This document shows positions 25,408-35,329 of a stretch of DNA of 61,177 nucleotides, piece by piece. The position numbers were made by a program, and so were the translations under genes. The stretch comes from Robiginitomaculum sp. (lineage in GTDB: Bacteria; Pseudomonadota; Alphaproteobacteria; Caulobacterales; Maricaulaceae). The notes beneath the pieces are model-generated. The model was not told the DNA's origin and did no database searches. It saw only the letters and a list, made by a program, of their open reading frames with translations. Within the stretch, counting starts at the first letter, position 1; the number at the start of each line of letters is the position of its first letter. The stretch is from contig NVVV01000013.1 of the NCBI GenBank assembly GCA_002733495.1, positions 1 through 61,177 on the forward strand, written 5' to 3'.

Positions 25408-27063
25408 TTAAGACGAGCGCCGTGTTGCAATATGTCCCAAGACCGGCAGTTCCGCTTCACGAGACGGTACGGGTGATTGCGGTGGATAAGCAGGCGGCGC
25501 TTCGGTCGTCTGGATATAGGGAAAAGACGGCGGCACATGGGCGGCAGGCGGCGGCGCAGGTCGTGTACGCGGGCGTTGAGCCGGGGCGGCAGGTTTTTCT
25601 GGAACGGGAGCGAGCGCCGCACCCATACGGGCCGGTGAGCGCACGATGGAAAGAATCGCCGCATAAAGCCCGGCGCAAAGGGCACTGAACATGGCCACCA
25701 GAAACGCTAAAATGGCCGCAGGACGCTTCATGGACTTGCCTTTAACGGGTACGGTCGGCCGCTCAATCACCCGGATATTATTGGACTTTTGCTGCGCAAT
25801 ATTGCGCCGTGTTTTTAATTCCTGTTCACGGGCGGCAAATTGCACATAATTCTTTTCCATAATCGTCGCCCGGCTTTGCAGACGCTGAAATTTCGGAAAG
25901 AGATTCTGGAACCGCCTCTGGCTGGCATTAATTTTGGCAATCTGTGATTTCAAAATACTGATTTTGGCCACATTGGACTGCTGCTCGGCCTCATAAGTCA
26001 GCTTGCTGGTCTGCACGTCCTGATAAAGCTTGTTCACCCCGGTCCGCTTGGTGCCAGTATTGGTATTGCCGGTACTTTTTAAATAGCTTTCCATACGCGT
26101 AATCCGGGCATCGATTTCCTTTACCGGACTGGATTGCGGCAGATATTTTGCCAGCAATTGTTCCCGTTCCAGCTTTAACGCGGCCAATTGCCCTGAACTG
26201 GTATCATCGGTAAATTGTTCAACGACTTTAGGCGTTTGCGCCAGCCTGGCATTGATTACAGACAGAGCGCTTTCGATTTCGCGACGGCGGGCCTCGGCGG
26301 TCAGCAATTCTTCACGAAGAACGGCAATGCTGTTGCCCATGGCGGTGCGTTCCGCCTCAAAGTCACCAATGCCGTTTCGCACCAAAAAGCGCTCAAGTTC
26401 CTTGTTGACGGCGCGCAGAGCTTCTTCGGAGGATTCGCGCTCGCCCTCAAAACCAGCCCCGGCATCGCCCAGCAATATCTCACGCCGATAGGTTTGATAT
26501 TCATCCAGAAAGGCGCGCAACACATCTCGGGCAACTTGCGGGTAATAGCTGCGAAACGTTACATAAACCAGCGGCTGGTTTGGCGCGGTATAAGCCCCCA
26601 AATCCTTGCCCATTTCGTGCAAAGCCGTGCCGATAATTATCTCGCGCTCCGCCGGGTCCTCATCCAGCTTTCGTGCCAGTTTGGGATACATTTGCCGTAA
26701 GCCAATTTTTGCCAGAACGCGCTGTTTCAGTTCTACCGCCGTGATAAAACCCACTTCGGCCTGAATCATCTGGTCTGCTGTAAAGGACGCGCTTTGCCCC
26801 GCATTGCCAGCGATCGGGTTGTAAATATACTCTTCGCCAAATTGCACCAGCACCTTGCCCTTGGCGGTATAATATTTTTTCAGGGTCATAACCCCGGCCA
26901 TGGCACCGCCAAATATGACGATAAACACCATAAACATCAAAAGCTTGCGCCTAAACACCTGACCAATAAGCTCAACGAAGGAGACTTCAGACAACTGTGC
27001 CCATCCCCCGGCTGAGGGATTTGACGCTTGGCCTCTTTGGGGACTGTGTGTCTGCTGGTTCAT
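25408..27063 (-). CDS. Wzz/GumC-like polysaccharide co-polymerase
   Basis: Inner-membrane chain-length regulator. The N-terminal Wzz domain (LSEVSFVELIGQVFRRKLLM) holds the first transmembrane helix. A long periplasmic coiled-coil part follows, and the second helix (AAILAFLVAMFSALCAGLYAAI) follows the conserved proline-rich stretch before it. The cytoplasmic tail of ~75 residues is proline-rich (APVPEKPAAPAQRPRTRPAP) and could bind the P-loop partner. I prefer ATG 27063 (MNQQTHSPQRG), giving 551 residues; a TTG at 27105 adds 14 residues. It is divergent from the export lipoprotein gene, with ~100 bases between. Confidence 0.87.
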   Translation of the reverse strand: MNQQTHSPQRGQASNPSAGGWAQLSEVSFVELIGQVFRRKLLMFMVFIVIFGGAMAGVMTLKKYYTAKGKVLVQFGEEYIYNPIAGNAGQSASFTADQMIQAEVGFITAVELKQRVLAKIGLRQMYPKLARKLDEDPAEREIIIGTALHEMGKDLGAYTAPNQPLVYVTFRSYYPQVARDVLRAFLDEYQTYRREILLGDAGAGFEGERESSEEALRAVNKELERFLVRNGIGDFEAERTAMGNSIAVLREELLTAEARRREIESALSVINARLAQTPKVVEQFTDDTSSGQLAALKLEREQLLAKYLPQSSPVKEIDARITRMESYLKSTGNTNTGTKRTGVNKLYQDVQTSKLTYEAEQQSNVAKISILKSQIAKINASQRRFQNLFPKFQRLQSRATIMEKNYVQFAAREQELKTRRNIAQQKSNNIRVIERPTVPVKGKSMKRPAAILAFLVAMFSALCAGLYAAILSIVRSPARMGAALAPVPEKPAAPAQRPRTRPAPPPAAHVPPSFPYIQTTEAPPAYPPQSPVPSREAELPVLGHIATRRSS

Positions 27064-27165
27064 CGAATCTCTACGCGTCACTGTGCCTGTTGGTGCATCT
27101 TTCAACCATCGTGTTTAACAATTCCTAACCATTCTCGTTAAGATTTGCGTAAATTCTAAATTGAA

Positions 27166-27984
27166 GTGGAAAATGCTGTGATTTTATCGCGAACCCGCCC
27201 CGCCCTCGCCTTTTGTAGCTTGCTGGCGGTCAGCGCATGTTCCAGTGGCGGGTATCATCGCTATCCGCAGAGCGCACCCTCACAATATAGAAGCACACCT
27301 GCGACACAATATAATCAGGGCGGCGGACAGAACGGCATTGCGACCGGTTTTCGCACATGGCGTGATTCTGATCCGCAATATCGTTTATTGCCCGGCGATC
27401 AGCTCGATATAATTGTGTATTCAGCCCCAGAACTTTCACGGCTTTTACTGGTTGGCCCCGATGGGCGCGTGCAAATGCCTCTGGCGCCGCCGGTCATGGC
27501 GGCCAATCTGACCATCGGGCAATTAGAACTGCGCTTGCGCACAGCGCTTTCCAAGCAATTGATCAACCCCAATGTTGAGATCACGCCCCGGGCGTTTGGC
27601 TCGCAACGCATTTATGTGGGCGGCGAAGTTGGCCAGCCTGGCGTTTTTGAGCTGCCCGCCCAAATTGGCGTCATGGAAGCGGTTATGATGGCTGGTGGGT
27701 TTCGCAACACCGCCAAAACCAGCAAAGTCGTGCTGATACGCCGTCACCCGGACGGCGGGCCCATGATGAGAATCGTCAACATTAAATCCGTTCTGAGCAA
27801 AGGGGCCGCAGCCGACCTCTTGCCTTTGCAACGTGGCGACGTGGTGTTTGTGCCCCGCTCGGGCATCGCCAACATCAACCTCTTTATGCAACAATATATC
27901 AGAGATGCATTGCCGGTCAGCTTTTCACTGTCTTATTATATTGGCAATTCCAACAGCATCACCCCGAGTGTTTCCGGTCCTTGA
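27166..27984 (+). CDS. Wza-like polysaccharide export lipoprotein (Poly_export/SLBB)
   Basis: Outer-membrane or periplasmic channel component for polysaccharide export. The signal peptide ends in a lipobox LAVSAC, followed by a low-complexity Ser/Gln/Tyr linker. The Poly_export domain starts at QYRLLPGDQLDIIVYSAPELS; an SLBB domain follows at RIYVGGEVGQPGVFELPAQIGVMEAVMMAGGF. The start is uncertain: GTG 27166 or GTG 27178 in the same frame; no ATG is close. 272 residues from the first. It is shorter than E. coli Wza and may need a separate outer-membrane protein. Confidence 0.88.
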   Translation: MENAVILSRTRPALAFCSLLAVSACSSGGYHRYPQSAPSQYRSTPATQYNQGGGQNGIATGFRTWRDSDPQYRLLPGDQLDIIVYSAPELSRLLLVGPDGRVQMPLAPPVMAANLTIGQLELRLRTALSKQLINPNVEITPRAFGSQRIYVGGEVGQPGVFELPAQIGVMEAVMMAGGFRNTAKTSKVVLIRRHPDGGPMMRIVNIKSVLSKGAAADLLPLQRGDVVFVPRSGIANINLFMQQYIRDALPVSFSLSYYIGNSNSITPSVSGP

Positions 27985-28001
27985 TAGACGGCTTTATCTG
28001 A

Positions 28002-28277
28002 TCAGCACTTATGGCCTTGCAGCCATTTACGCGCGGCCCGTTGGGCTTTGACAATCTGACTGTTATCCATTTGGTCCGAAACCTCCTGACGATAGATTTT
28101 CGCCGTTTCAAACCCAAGGACTGTGGCCAGATTAAACCATTTGTGGGCTTCAACCAGATCCAGTTCCTGACCTTCGCCAGAGGAATAAATAAGACCAAGC
28201 CGATTTAAGTCCTCACCATCGGGTGAACCGATCACTGCGTTATGTGCTTCTTGTACTTCGACATCCGTGAACGCCAT
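28002..28277 (-). CDS. Small Sel1-like repeat protein
   Basis: 91 residues, no signal peptide. The central part (GEDLNRLGLIYSSGEGQELD then VEAHKWFNLATVLG) matches one Sel1-like alpha/alpha repeat, which usually mediates protein contacts. The C-terminus is basic (AQRAARKWLQGHKC). Convergent with the Wza-like gene, separated by 17 bases. A role in the polysaccharide locus is not shown. Similar mini-Sel1 proteins occur in alphaproteobacteria as hypothetical proteins. Confidence 0.75.
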   Translation of the reverse strand: MAFTDVEVQEAHNAVIGSPDGEDLNRLGLIYSSGEGQELDLVEAHKWFNLATVLGFETAKIYRQEVSDQMDNSQIVKAQRAARKWLQGHKC

Positions 28278-28635
28278 TTTTAATCCCCATGTTCAAATCT
28301 CGTCCCGTTTATTACCTTCAGGATCAAGTTTTCTTCACCATTTGTGGACGAGCCACACAGGGATTTTTGCCGCTGACGGTTTCCATTAGGTTAAAGTAAT
28401 GAAGATTTTTTATTAGTAAAAACAATAACTTTCGGTGACATTTGATTCACACAACTTAACCAATTCCTACCTTTCCTTGTCCCCGATAACCAAACCCCTT
28501 GTTTTATGAGGGCTTTGTCACACTGCGCTTTTATCCTTATGCCCAAGGATCACCGAAATGTGCCTTGACAAGTTGTCTGCGCCCCCCCTTATGCGCTTGC
28601 TTCACATTTACATTTTTAACACTAAGGACGGTTTT
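28278..28635. other. Gene-free interval with a possible promoter for the carboxylesterase
   Basis: About 360 bases between the Sel1-like gene and the lipoprotein esterase, AT-rich in its first 200 bases. A perfect -35-like TTGACA lies at 28565-28570, followed after 18 bases by ttatgc (28589-28594), a weak -10. The -35 match is the only real support. I see no open frame with protein-like features here. Confidence 0.35.
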
Positions 28636-30408
28636 ATGCGCCTTTTTTCCCTGATTTCTGCGCTCACACTTGCTGGTTTTGCCCTGTCTGCCTGCCAGAA
28701 CAAGCCCAAAGCCCCCGAGACACCAACCGCCGATGCTCACACCCTTCGCCACATTGAAACCGGAGAAATTATAGGCTCTGTTACCGAAGCCGGGGCCTAT
28801 CAATGGGCCGCCATTCCCTATGCCGCGCCGCCAATTGGCGACTTGCGCTGGCGGGCCCCACGCCCCGCAGCCGCATGGCAGGGACAACGCAAAGTCCTTG
28901 ATCGCAGCGTACGCTGTGTGCAGCGCGCGCGCTCTGCGGATATATATGATGATCTGGGCACCCTGGTTGGCAATGAAGATTGCCTTGTATTGAACGTCTG
29001 GACGCCAGCTATCGCCGCCGATGCACTCCCCGCCGGCGACGAACGCCTGCCGGTGATGTTCTTCATTCACGGCGGCAGCAATGTCTGGGGTTATGGCGGA
29101 CAGTATGACGGGCAATATCTGGCCACGCGCCACAATGTTATTCTGGTCTCGATTAATTACCGCCTTGGTCCCTTTGGCTGGTTTGCGCACTCTTCTTTAC
29201 GCGAAACCGCGCTGAGCGGCCCGGACCAAAGCCCCAATTTCGCCACGCTGGATATGATTGCCGCCCTGCAATGGGTAAAGCGCAATATCGACAACTTTGG
29301 TGGCAATCCCGAGAAGGTCACCATTTTTGGCGAATCCGCTGGCGGACAGGATGTGGCCAGCCTGATTGCCCTGCCCCGTGCCCAAGGTCTGTTTAGAGGG
29401 GCCATTATCCAGAGCGGCTATTTCACCTCTCTTAGTCTGGATGAGGCTGAAAACGGTGTGCCAGAAGGTACGGGCTGGAAATATAAAGGCGCACGCGCCA
29501 CAGTCGCCGCCCTCAATCCGCCTGCAGACCTGGCTGCGCCCGACCTGGCAGCGTTCTTACGTGACGCCTCTGCTACAGATATATACGTGGCTTCGCAGGA
29601 AGGCGGGGAAAATGAATCTGGCTCCCCGCTGATCATTATTGATGACATTCTGCTCAAGGCCCCAAGCCTTGAAGCGGCCCTGGATGATCCGGGGTTTGCA
29701 ATTGTGCCTGTTATCACTGGCACCAACCGCGATGAGACCAAGCTGTTTAATGTAACCAACAGCAAGCTGGTCAAAAAATTCCTGGGCTTTTTGCCCCGCC
29801 CGCGTAATGCGCGCACTTATGCTTTGCAGGCCGAATATGAAAGCGCCATGTGGCGTGCCCGCTCTGTGGATACTCAGGCCCGGCGACTAACCAAAGCCGA
29901 CGATAGCGCGCTTTATGCCTATCGCTTTGACTGGGATGAAGAAGGCTCGTTTCTGGGCACGGATTTTGCGCTGCTGCTGGGCGCAGGCCATGCCATGGAA
30001 TTGCCCTTTGTCTTTAATGGCTTTGCCACCTTCCCCGTGGGCGGCGGAAAAATATTTCCAGAAGACAAGGCCGTCGAGCGCGATGCGCTTTCCGCCGCCA
30101 TGATGTCGTATTGGGCCGCCTTTGCCACCAACGGCACCCCGGGACGCGGTATGGATGGCAATTTGCCGCAATGGCGCCAATGGGGTGATGGCCCGGACCG
30201 CCTGATGGTGCTGGACAGCAAATCTGGCGGTGGCGTTCGCATGGCACTGGATGAAATCACCATCGACAGCGTCCTTGAAACTCTGGGGCGCGACTCACGA
30301 TTTGAGTCTCTCAAGGAAAAGTGCATGGCTTTTCTGGGTGTGAAGGGCTGGTTTCCGGAAATTAGTGCACAAGTCGCCAAATACGCGCATGCAGATTGTA
30401 AACTTTGA
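28636..30408 (+). CDS. Lipoprotein type-B carboxylesterase
   Basis: Alpha/beta-hydrolase of the carboxylesterase B family. Signal peptide with lipobox FALSAC (Cys20). EDCLVLNVWTP and FIHGGSNVWGYG (oxyanion region) precede the nucleophile elbow FGESAGG (Ser234). TGTNRDE supplies the acidic residue and GAGHAMELPFVF the catalytic His. 590 residues from ATG 28636. Likely exposed at the cell envelope, hydrolysing an ester substrate before uptake. The next gene, 110 bases downstream in the same direction, is a TonB-dependent receptor, suggesting a cleavage-and-import pair. Confidence 0.92.
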   Translation: MRLFSLISALTLAGFALSACQNKPKAPETPTADAHTLRHIETGEIIGSVTEAGAYQWAAIPYAAPPIGDLRWRAPRPAAAWQGQRKVLDRSVRCVQRARSADIYDDLGTLVGNEDCLVLNVWTPAIAADALPAGDERLPVMFFIHGGSNVWGYGGQYDGQYLATRHNVILVSINYRLGPFGWFAHSSLRETALSGPDQSPNFATLDMIAALQWVKRNIDNFGGNPEKVTIFGESAGGQDVASLIALPRAQGLFRGAIIQSGYFTSLSLDEAENGVPEGTGWKYKGARATVAALNPPADLAAPDLAAFLRDASATDIYVASQEGGENESGSPLIIIDDILLKAPSLEAALDDPGFAIVPVITGTNRDETKLFNVTNSKLVKKFLGFLPRPRNARTYALQAEYESAMWRARSVDTQARRLTKADDSALYAYRFDWDEEGSFLGTDFALLLGAGHAMELPFVFNGFATFPVGGGKIFPEDKAVERDALSAAMMSYWAAFATNGTPGRGMDGNLPQWRQWGDGPDRLMVLDSKSGGGVRMALDEITIDSVLETLGRDSRFESLKEKCMAFLGVKGWFPEISAQVAKYAHADCKL

Positions 30409-30520
30409 GGAATTTCTCCTTTTAGACGCAATAATTCCCCAAAACAGCACTGGACGTACCGCTTTCAAAATGGTGGAATAGACGTAATGCGTATTGAATC
30501 GCTTTAACGAGGGGAAGAGT

Positions 30521-33028
30521 ATGACTAAGTTTAAACTACGCGCCATTGCGACAACCGCACTGGTGGCATCGTTTGCTGTACCGGGCGTTGTCTACGCCCA
30601 GATGGAAGACGAGATTATTGTTACAGCACAAAAACGTGAAAAGACGCTTCAGGATACGCCTGTTGCGGTAACTGCGGTAACAGACACACAACTTAAAAAA
30701 TCACAAATCCGCGATATGCGCGATATGCCATTGCTGGCGACCTCGCTTAGTGTTGCGCAAGCTGCCAGTTCATCACAAACCGTGTTTTCAATTCGCGGCA
30801 TTGGCACCTCCGGTTTTAATGCCGGCCTTGAACCGTCCGTTGGTGTCTTTGTTGACGGTGTGTACCGTTCTCGCCAGGGCGCTTCCATCAATGACTTTCC
30901 TACGGTAGAGCGCATTGAGGTGCTTCGTGGGCCACAAAGCACGATTTATGGGAAAAACACCCCTGCTGGTGTGATCAGCATAGTAACCAAGAAACCACAA
31001 TATGAATTCGGTTATGATGCTGAGGCGACCTATGCCAAATACGACAACAAAATTCTAAAAGGCTCCGTAACGGGGCCATTGGGCAATGGCGAATCTGCTG
31101 CCTTTCGTATTTCCGGTAATTACAACAAGCGTGACGGTTATATTGACAACCTGTTTGATGGTAGCAATGTCAATGACCGGGATCGCTGGGCGGTTCGCGG
31201 ACAATTGCTGTTTGAACCCAATGATAATGTAACCGTTCGTGTTATTGGTGATTTCTCGTCCATAAATGAGAATTGCTGTGCCGCACCGTTTACCTTCAAT
31301 GCCCCGGCAAACGCCGCCGGTCTGACTGCCGTGGGTGCCAGCGTCCTGCCTGTCGATCCATTTGCTCGCGATGTGAGCTTTGATGGCAAATTGCTCACGG
31401 ATCAGGAAACGGCAGGGCTTTCTACTCAAATCGATGTCGATTTTGGCGGTGTTGTCTTAACATCTATCTCTGCCGTTCGTACATTAGATGAAATCAACGA
31501 CATTGACGCTGATTTTGTTGATGTGAACCTGACGGATCAGCGCCGTTTAACTGACGTGTACTCTACCTACACGCAGGAATTACGCCTAACCTCTACTGGC
31601 GCGAATTCGGTCGACTGGATGTTGGGGGCCTATTACTTCAATCAGGATCTCAAACACACCAACAGCACAGCCTATGGCACTTCGCTTCGTCCATTTCTTG
31701 ATGTGGCAACGGGTGGTTTGATATCTGGTCTTGAAGGCATTCTGGGCATAACCCAAGGCGTTGCCCCAGGTACGTTCTTTGCGGGTGGACAAGGCCTGGT
31801 TAGCTCGCAATTTAATCAGAGTACAGAAAGTTTTTCTGCTTTCAGCTCGTTTGATATACATGCATCCGATCAATTGACCATCACCACGGGTTTGCGCTGG
31901 TCAACAGAAAAGAAAAAAGTTGTTGGTCTGGTTAATGTCAATGATCCTTTTTCCGCGCTATCCTTTGCCGGAGCCCCCGGAGCAAATCAGGTAGATGCCT
32001 CTTTTGAAACGGGTCTGTTGATTCAAGGTATTGTCGCCAGTCAAGCTGCTGCGTTTAGTGCTGATCCGAATAGCCCCTTCTTTGGTCTACCTGTTCCGGT
32101 CATCCTTGGCATTGCGGGTCCGGCCATTACTGCGGGTACAACACCTCTTGTTCTGGGTGCTCTACAGTCTTTCCAATTCTTTCCCCCTACGCCATCGTTT
32201 GCTGACAAACGCACCGAGAATAATATTTCTGGTAATTTAATTCTGGCCTATGACTGGAACGATTCGGTAAACACATATGCCAGCTATACACGTGGGTATA
32301 AGGCCGGTGGGTTTAACCTATCCAGCTCATCACGAGCAGGTGGTCGGGACTTTAAAAATGAAACCTCAACCAGTTATGAATTTGGTTTAAAAACCAAACT
32401 GTTTGACAATCGTCTGCAAGTGAATGTTGCCGGCTTTATGCAGGAACTGAAAAACTTCCAATCCAACATCTTTAACGGTGCTACTTTTGACTTAAATAAC
32501 GCCGGTAAAGTTAGTTCTGACGGCGTTGAAGTTGATGCGGTTTTTGCACCAACGGATGATATAATTTTCACGGCAGCCGCGACTTATCTTGATGATCAGT
32601 ATGACTCCTTCCTGCGTGGGCCATGTACTACTGGTGATACTGATCCTTCGTGCATAGCAGACGGGTTTAAAGACTTTACCGGTCGCAAACCTGGTACACC
32701 AAAATGGAATGTATCCTCTACACTGACCCATTTGTTCACGGTTAATGAAATGGATGGTTATATTCGTGGTGAACTTCGCTATACGAGCAAAGGCAACCTT
32801 GGCGGCGACCTTGATCCAAACAAGGCGCAGGGTGCATATACAATCCTGAATGCTAGCGTTGGATTTGGTAAAGATGAAGACGGCTGGCAAGTTCAGTTCT
32901 GGGGCCGAAATCTCGCAAACGAAGACTATTTACAGGGTGCCTTTAACTCTGTTGGTCAAGCCGGTAACTTTAGTGGTTATCCAGGCGATCCGCGGACATA
33001 TGGTGTGACCTTGCGTTTGTTCCACTAA
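30521..33028 (+). CDS. TonB-dependent outer-membrane receptor
   Basis: Outer-membrane gated transporter. Signal peptide (MTKFKLRAIATTALVASFA, cleavage near VYAQ), TonB box region EDEIIVTAQKREKTLQD, a plug domain (IRGIGTSGFNAGLEPSVGVF, VERIEVLRGPQSTIYGKN) and a beta-barrel ending in LRLFH with terminal His rather than the more usual Phe. 835 residues from ATG 30521, preceded by gaggggaagag. The length and the plug motifs place it with the many sphingomonad-type receptors whose substrate is not iron. Codon use looks more AT-rich than that of the flanking housekeeping genes. Substrate unknown; the upstream esterase hints at an esterified compound. Confidence 0.94.
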   Translation: MTKFKLRAIATTALVASFAVPGVVYAQMEDEIIVTAQKREKTLQDTPVAVTAVTDTQLKKSQIRDMRDMPLLATSLSVAQAASSSQTVFSIRGIGTSGFNAGLEPSVGVFVDGVYRSRQGASINDFPTVERIEVLRGPQSTIYGKNTPAGVISIVTKKPQYEFGYDAEATYAKYDNKILKGSVTGPLGNGESAAFRISGNYNKRDGYIDNLFDGSNVNDRDRWAVRGQLLFEPNDNVTVRVIGDFSSINENCCAAPFTFNAPANAAGLTAVGASVLPVDPFARDVSFDGKLLTDQETAGLSTQIDVDFGGVVLTSISAVRTLDEINDIDADFVDVNLTDQRRLTDVYSTYTQELRLTSTGANSVDWMLGAYYFNQDLKHTNSTAYGTSLRPFLDVATGGLISGLEGILGITQGVAPGTFFAGGQGLVSSQFNQSTESFSAFSSFDIHASDQLTITTGLRWSTEKKKVVGLVNVNDPFSALSFAGAPGANQVDASFETGLLIQGIVASQAAAFSADPNSPFFGLPVPVILGIAGPAITAGTTPLVLGALQSFQFFPPTPSFADKRTENNISGNLILAYDWNDSVNTYASYTRGYKAGGFNLSSSSRAGGRDFKNETSTSYEFGLKTKLFDNRLQVNVAGFMQELKNFQSNIFNGATFDLNNAGKVSSDGVEVDAVFAPTDDIIFTAAATYLDDQYDSFLRGPCTTGDTDPSCIADGFKDFTGRKPGTPKWNVSSTLTHLFTVNEMDGYIRGELRYTSKGNLGGDLDPNKAQGAYTILNASVGFGKDEDGWQVQFWGRNLANEDYLQGAFNSVGQAGNFSGYPGDPRTYGVTLRLFH

Positions 33029-33048
33029 AATATACTGTCTTCAACATG

Positions 33049-33080
33049 AAAAGCCGGGCGGTTTCCGCCCGGCTTTTTTT
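33049..33080 (+). terminator. Strong rho-independent terminator after the TonB receptor
   Basis: aaaagccgggcgg (33049-33061) and ccgcccggctttt (33065-33077) form a perfect 13-bp stem with a 3-nt loop, ending in a run of seven T (33074-33080). The stem is A-flanked on the other side and may also stop the converging pyrC-like gene. Confidence 0.92.
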
Positions 33081-33095
33081 GTACCCGTTCGAGCA

Positions 33096-34388
33096 TCAGT
33101 CTTGATTAAAAACGCAAGCCCCGTCTACAAAAGTCATTATGGCGCGGCCCTGCATACGGCGACCATCATAAGGCGTGTTTTTGGATTTAGAGCGCAATTG
33201 CATTGCGTCACATACCCATGGACAATCAGGATCAAACACCACAAGGTCCGCTGGCGCTCCCACCGCTAATGAGCCACCCTTCAGCCCCAGCATACGCGCA
33301 GGTCCCGTGCTCATTACACGCAAGGCCTCACACAGCGATACTTCATCATTATGAACTAGGGACAAAGCGCCGCTGAGCAGCGTTTCCACCCCTACGGCAC
33401 CCGGTGAGCTTTGTGCAAAGGGTAAGCGTTTTTCTTCTGCGGGGCGCGGGTCATGGCCCGAAACAACGGCATCAATTGTGCCATCCGAAACGCCTTCGAT
33501 CAGCGCCTTTCGGTCCGTCTCGGAACGCAAGGGCGGAGAGAGGCGCGCAAAGGTGCGATAATCGCCCACATCAAGCTCGTTCAGGGTTAAATGATAGATT
33601 GAAACCGAGCAAAATACATCGACGCCCCGCGCCTTGGCACAGCGCACGGCATCCAGGGCCGCGCCTGTGGAAATCTGGTCAATAAGCAGACTGGCTCCAC
33701 TGGCCTCGCAAAGCGCAATATCGCGCTCGACCATGATCCGCTCGCCCACGGCGGGCAGACCGGAAAGCCCAAGGCGGGCGGCATAATCACCGGCATTCAT
33801 AACGCCATTAGCACACAAATCCGGCTCTATCGGGCGATTGCTGACCAGCGCCCCCATGCCTTTGGCATAGGTTAGCACATTGCGCATCACCGCCGCATTG
33901 CCGATCGGCTGATCTCCATTGGAAAAGAGAACCGCGCCAGCCTCTTTCATCAGGCCAATTTCGGCGAGCAATGTGCCCTTCAGCCCCTTGGTCAGCCCCC
34001 CGGCGGGGAGAATACGCACGGCGGCGCGTTTACGGCCCCGACGCTTGATAAAATCCACCATGGCCGGGTCATCAATCGCCGGATCACTTTGCGGCGATAT
34101 GACCAGACTGGTTACCCCGCCAGCCGCCGCCGCCTTACCGACCGAACGCAGGGTTTCGCGCTGCTCCGCCCCCGGCTCGCCGGTTTTGACCAGCACATCA
34201 ATCAGACCGGGGGCCAGCACCAGCCCTGAGGCATCAATGCGCTTCACGCCCTCTTTTTTGATACTTGTCTCAAGCGCGGCAATGCGCCCGTTTTCGATCA
34301 GCACATCCGACACATCATCACGACCACAGGCCGGGTCGATCACCCGCGCGCCGGAAATTATGAGAGGCTCTGCCTGTGCTCGTTTCAC
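33096..34388 (-). CDS. Non-catalytic dihydroorotase-like protein (PyrC'/PyrX type)
   Basis: Amidohydrolase-fold protein homologous to dihydroorotase but without its metal site. The usual PGLxDxHxHxREPG signature reads [14 protein letters not shown] (residues 60-73), so both metal histidines and the substrate Arg are gone. The DHAPH-like motif reads SGHDPRP, and the HIST-like site reads DQISTG. In pseudomonads and relatives such proteins act as structural partners of aspartate transcarbamoylase. It overlaps pyrB by 4 nt (34385-34388), which fits that role. A second gene with a much better conserved active site is present at 41837-43171. 430 residues. Confidence 0.88.
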   Translation of the reverse strand: MKRAQAEPLIISGARVIDPACGRDDVSDVLIENGRIAALETSIKKEGVKRIDASGLVLAPGLIDVLVKTGEPGAEQRETLRSVGKAAAAGGVTSLVISPQSDPAIDDPAMVDFIKRRGRKRAAVRILPAGGLTKGLKGTLLAEIGLMKEAGAVLFSNGDQPIGNAAVMRNVLTYAKGMGALVSNRPIEPDLCANGVMNAGDYAARLGLSGLPAVGERIMVERDIALCEASGASLLIDQISTGAALDAVRCAKARGVDVFCSVSIYHLTLNELDVGDYRTFARLSPPLRSETDRKALIEGVSDGTIDAVVSGHDPRPAEEKRLPFAQSSPGAVGVETLLSGALSLVHNDEVSLCEALRVMSTGPARMLGLKGGSLAVGAPADLVVFDPDCPWVCDAMQLRSKSKNTPYDGRRMQGRAIMTFVDGACVFNQD

Positions 34389-35329
34389 GTCTCGCCCTCC
34401 GCCAGCGCGGCCAGCACCGCCATGCGCACCGCAACACCGGATTCCACCTGTTCGTTAATCAGGCTGATCACCGGATCATCGGCAATTTCTGAATCAATTT
34501 CCACGCCGCGATTCATCGGCCCCGGATGCATAACCAGCGCGCCGGTATTGGCCTTGGACAGCTTGGCCCGGTCCAGCCCGTAATAGCGAAAATATTCGCG
34601 CGTAGAGGGCACGCAGGCGCTGGTCATGCGCTCGTTTTGCAGGCGCAGTACCATCACCACATCACAGCCCTTTAGCGCTTGTTCCATGTCATGAAACACC
34701 TCGACGCCCCATTCCGATGCGCTGGCGGGCAACAGCGTCGGCGGCGCACACAGGCGCACTTCGGCCCCCATAAGGGTCAGCAAGATAATGTCAGAGCGCG
34801 CCACGCGGCTGTGCACCACATCGCCGCAAATGGCAATTCTGATCCCCGCCAGATCATCAAAATGGGCGCGCAGGGTCAGCGCGTCCAGCAAAGCCTGTGT
34901 CGGGTGCTCGTGGGTGCCATCACCGGCATTGATCACCGCGCAATCCACTTTCTGGCTAAGGAGCGCCGCCGCGCCAGAGGCAGAATGGCGCACCACCAGC
35001 AAATCAGGGTGCATGGCGTTTAGTGTCACGGCGGTATCAATCAGGGTTTCGCCCTTGGCCACCGAAGAGGTTTTGACCGCCATATTGATCACATCTGCGC
35101 CCAGACGTTTTCCCGCCAGCTCGAACGAGCTTTGGGTACGGGTGGACGGCTCGAAAAAAAGATTGACCAGCGTGCGGCCCTTTAAAACATCTAGGTGTTT
35201 TTCGCGGCGACGGTTCAGCGCCACATATTCAGCGGCCCGATTCAGAAGCGATTCTACTTCCAGCCGGTTAAGTCCGGCTATGCCCAGCAAATGAGGGCCG
35301 GTGAACGTATCGGAAAAGCGTTTTGTCAT
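34385..35329 (-). CDS. pyrB: Aspartate carbamoyltransferase catalytic subunit
   Basis: Second enzyme-step protein of de novo pyrimidine synthesis, forming N-carbamoyl-aspartate. The carbamoyl-phosphate motif [13 protein letters not shown] is intact, as are [12 protein letters not shown] and [13 protein letters not shown] start it at ATG 35329 ([11 protein letters not shown]), giving 314 residues; the frame is open further to 35491 without family support. Stop overlaps the PyrC'-type start (ATGA), so the two are coupled. Divergent from gatC with ~120 bases between. Confidence 0.95.
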   Translation of the reverse strand: MTKRFSDTFTGPHLLGIAGLNRLEVESLLNRAAEYVALNRRREKHLDVLKGRTLVNLFFEPSTRTQSSFELAGKRLGADVINMAVKTSSVAKGETLIDTAVTLNAMHPDLLVVRHSASGAAALLSQKVDCAVINAGDGTHEHPTQALLDALTLRAHFDDLAGIRIAICGDVVHSRVARSDIILLTLMGAEVRLCAPPTLLPASASEWGVEVFHDMEQALKGCDVVMVLRLQNERMTSACVPSTREYFRYYGLDRAKLSKANTGALVMHPGPMNRGVEIDSEIADDPVISLINEQVESGVAVRMAVLAALAEGET

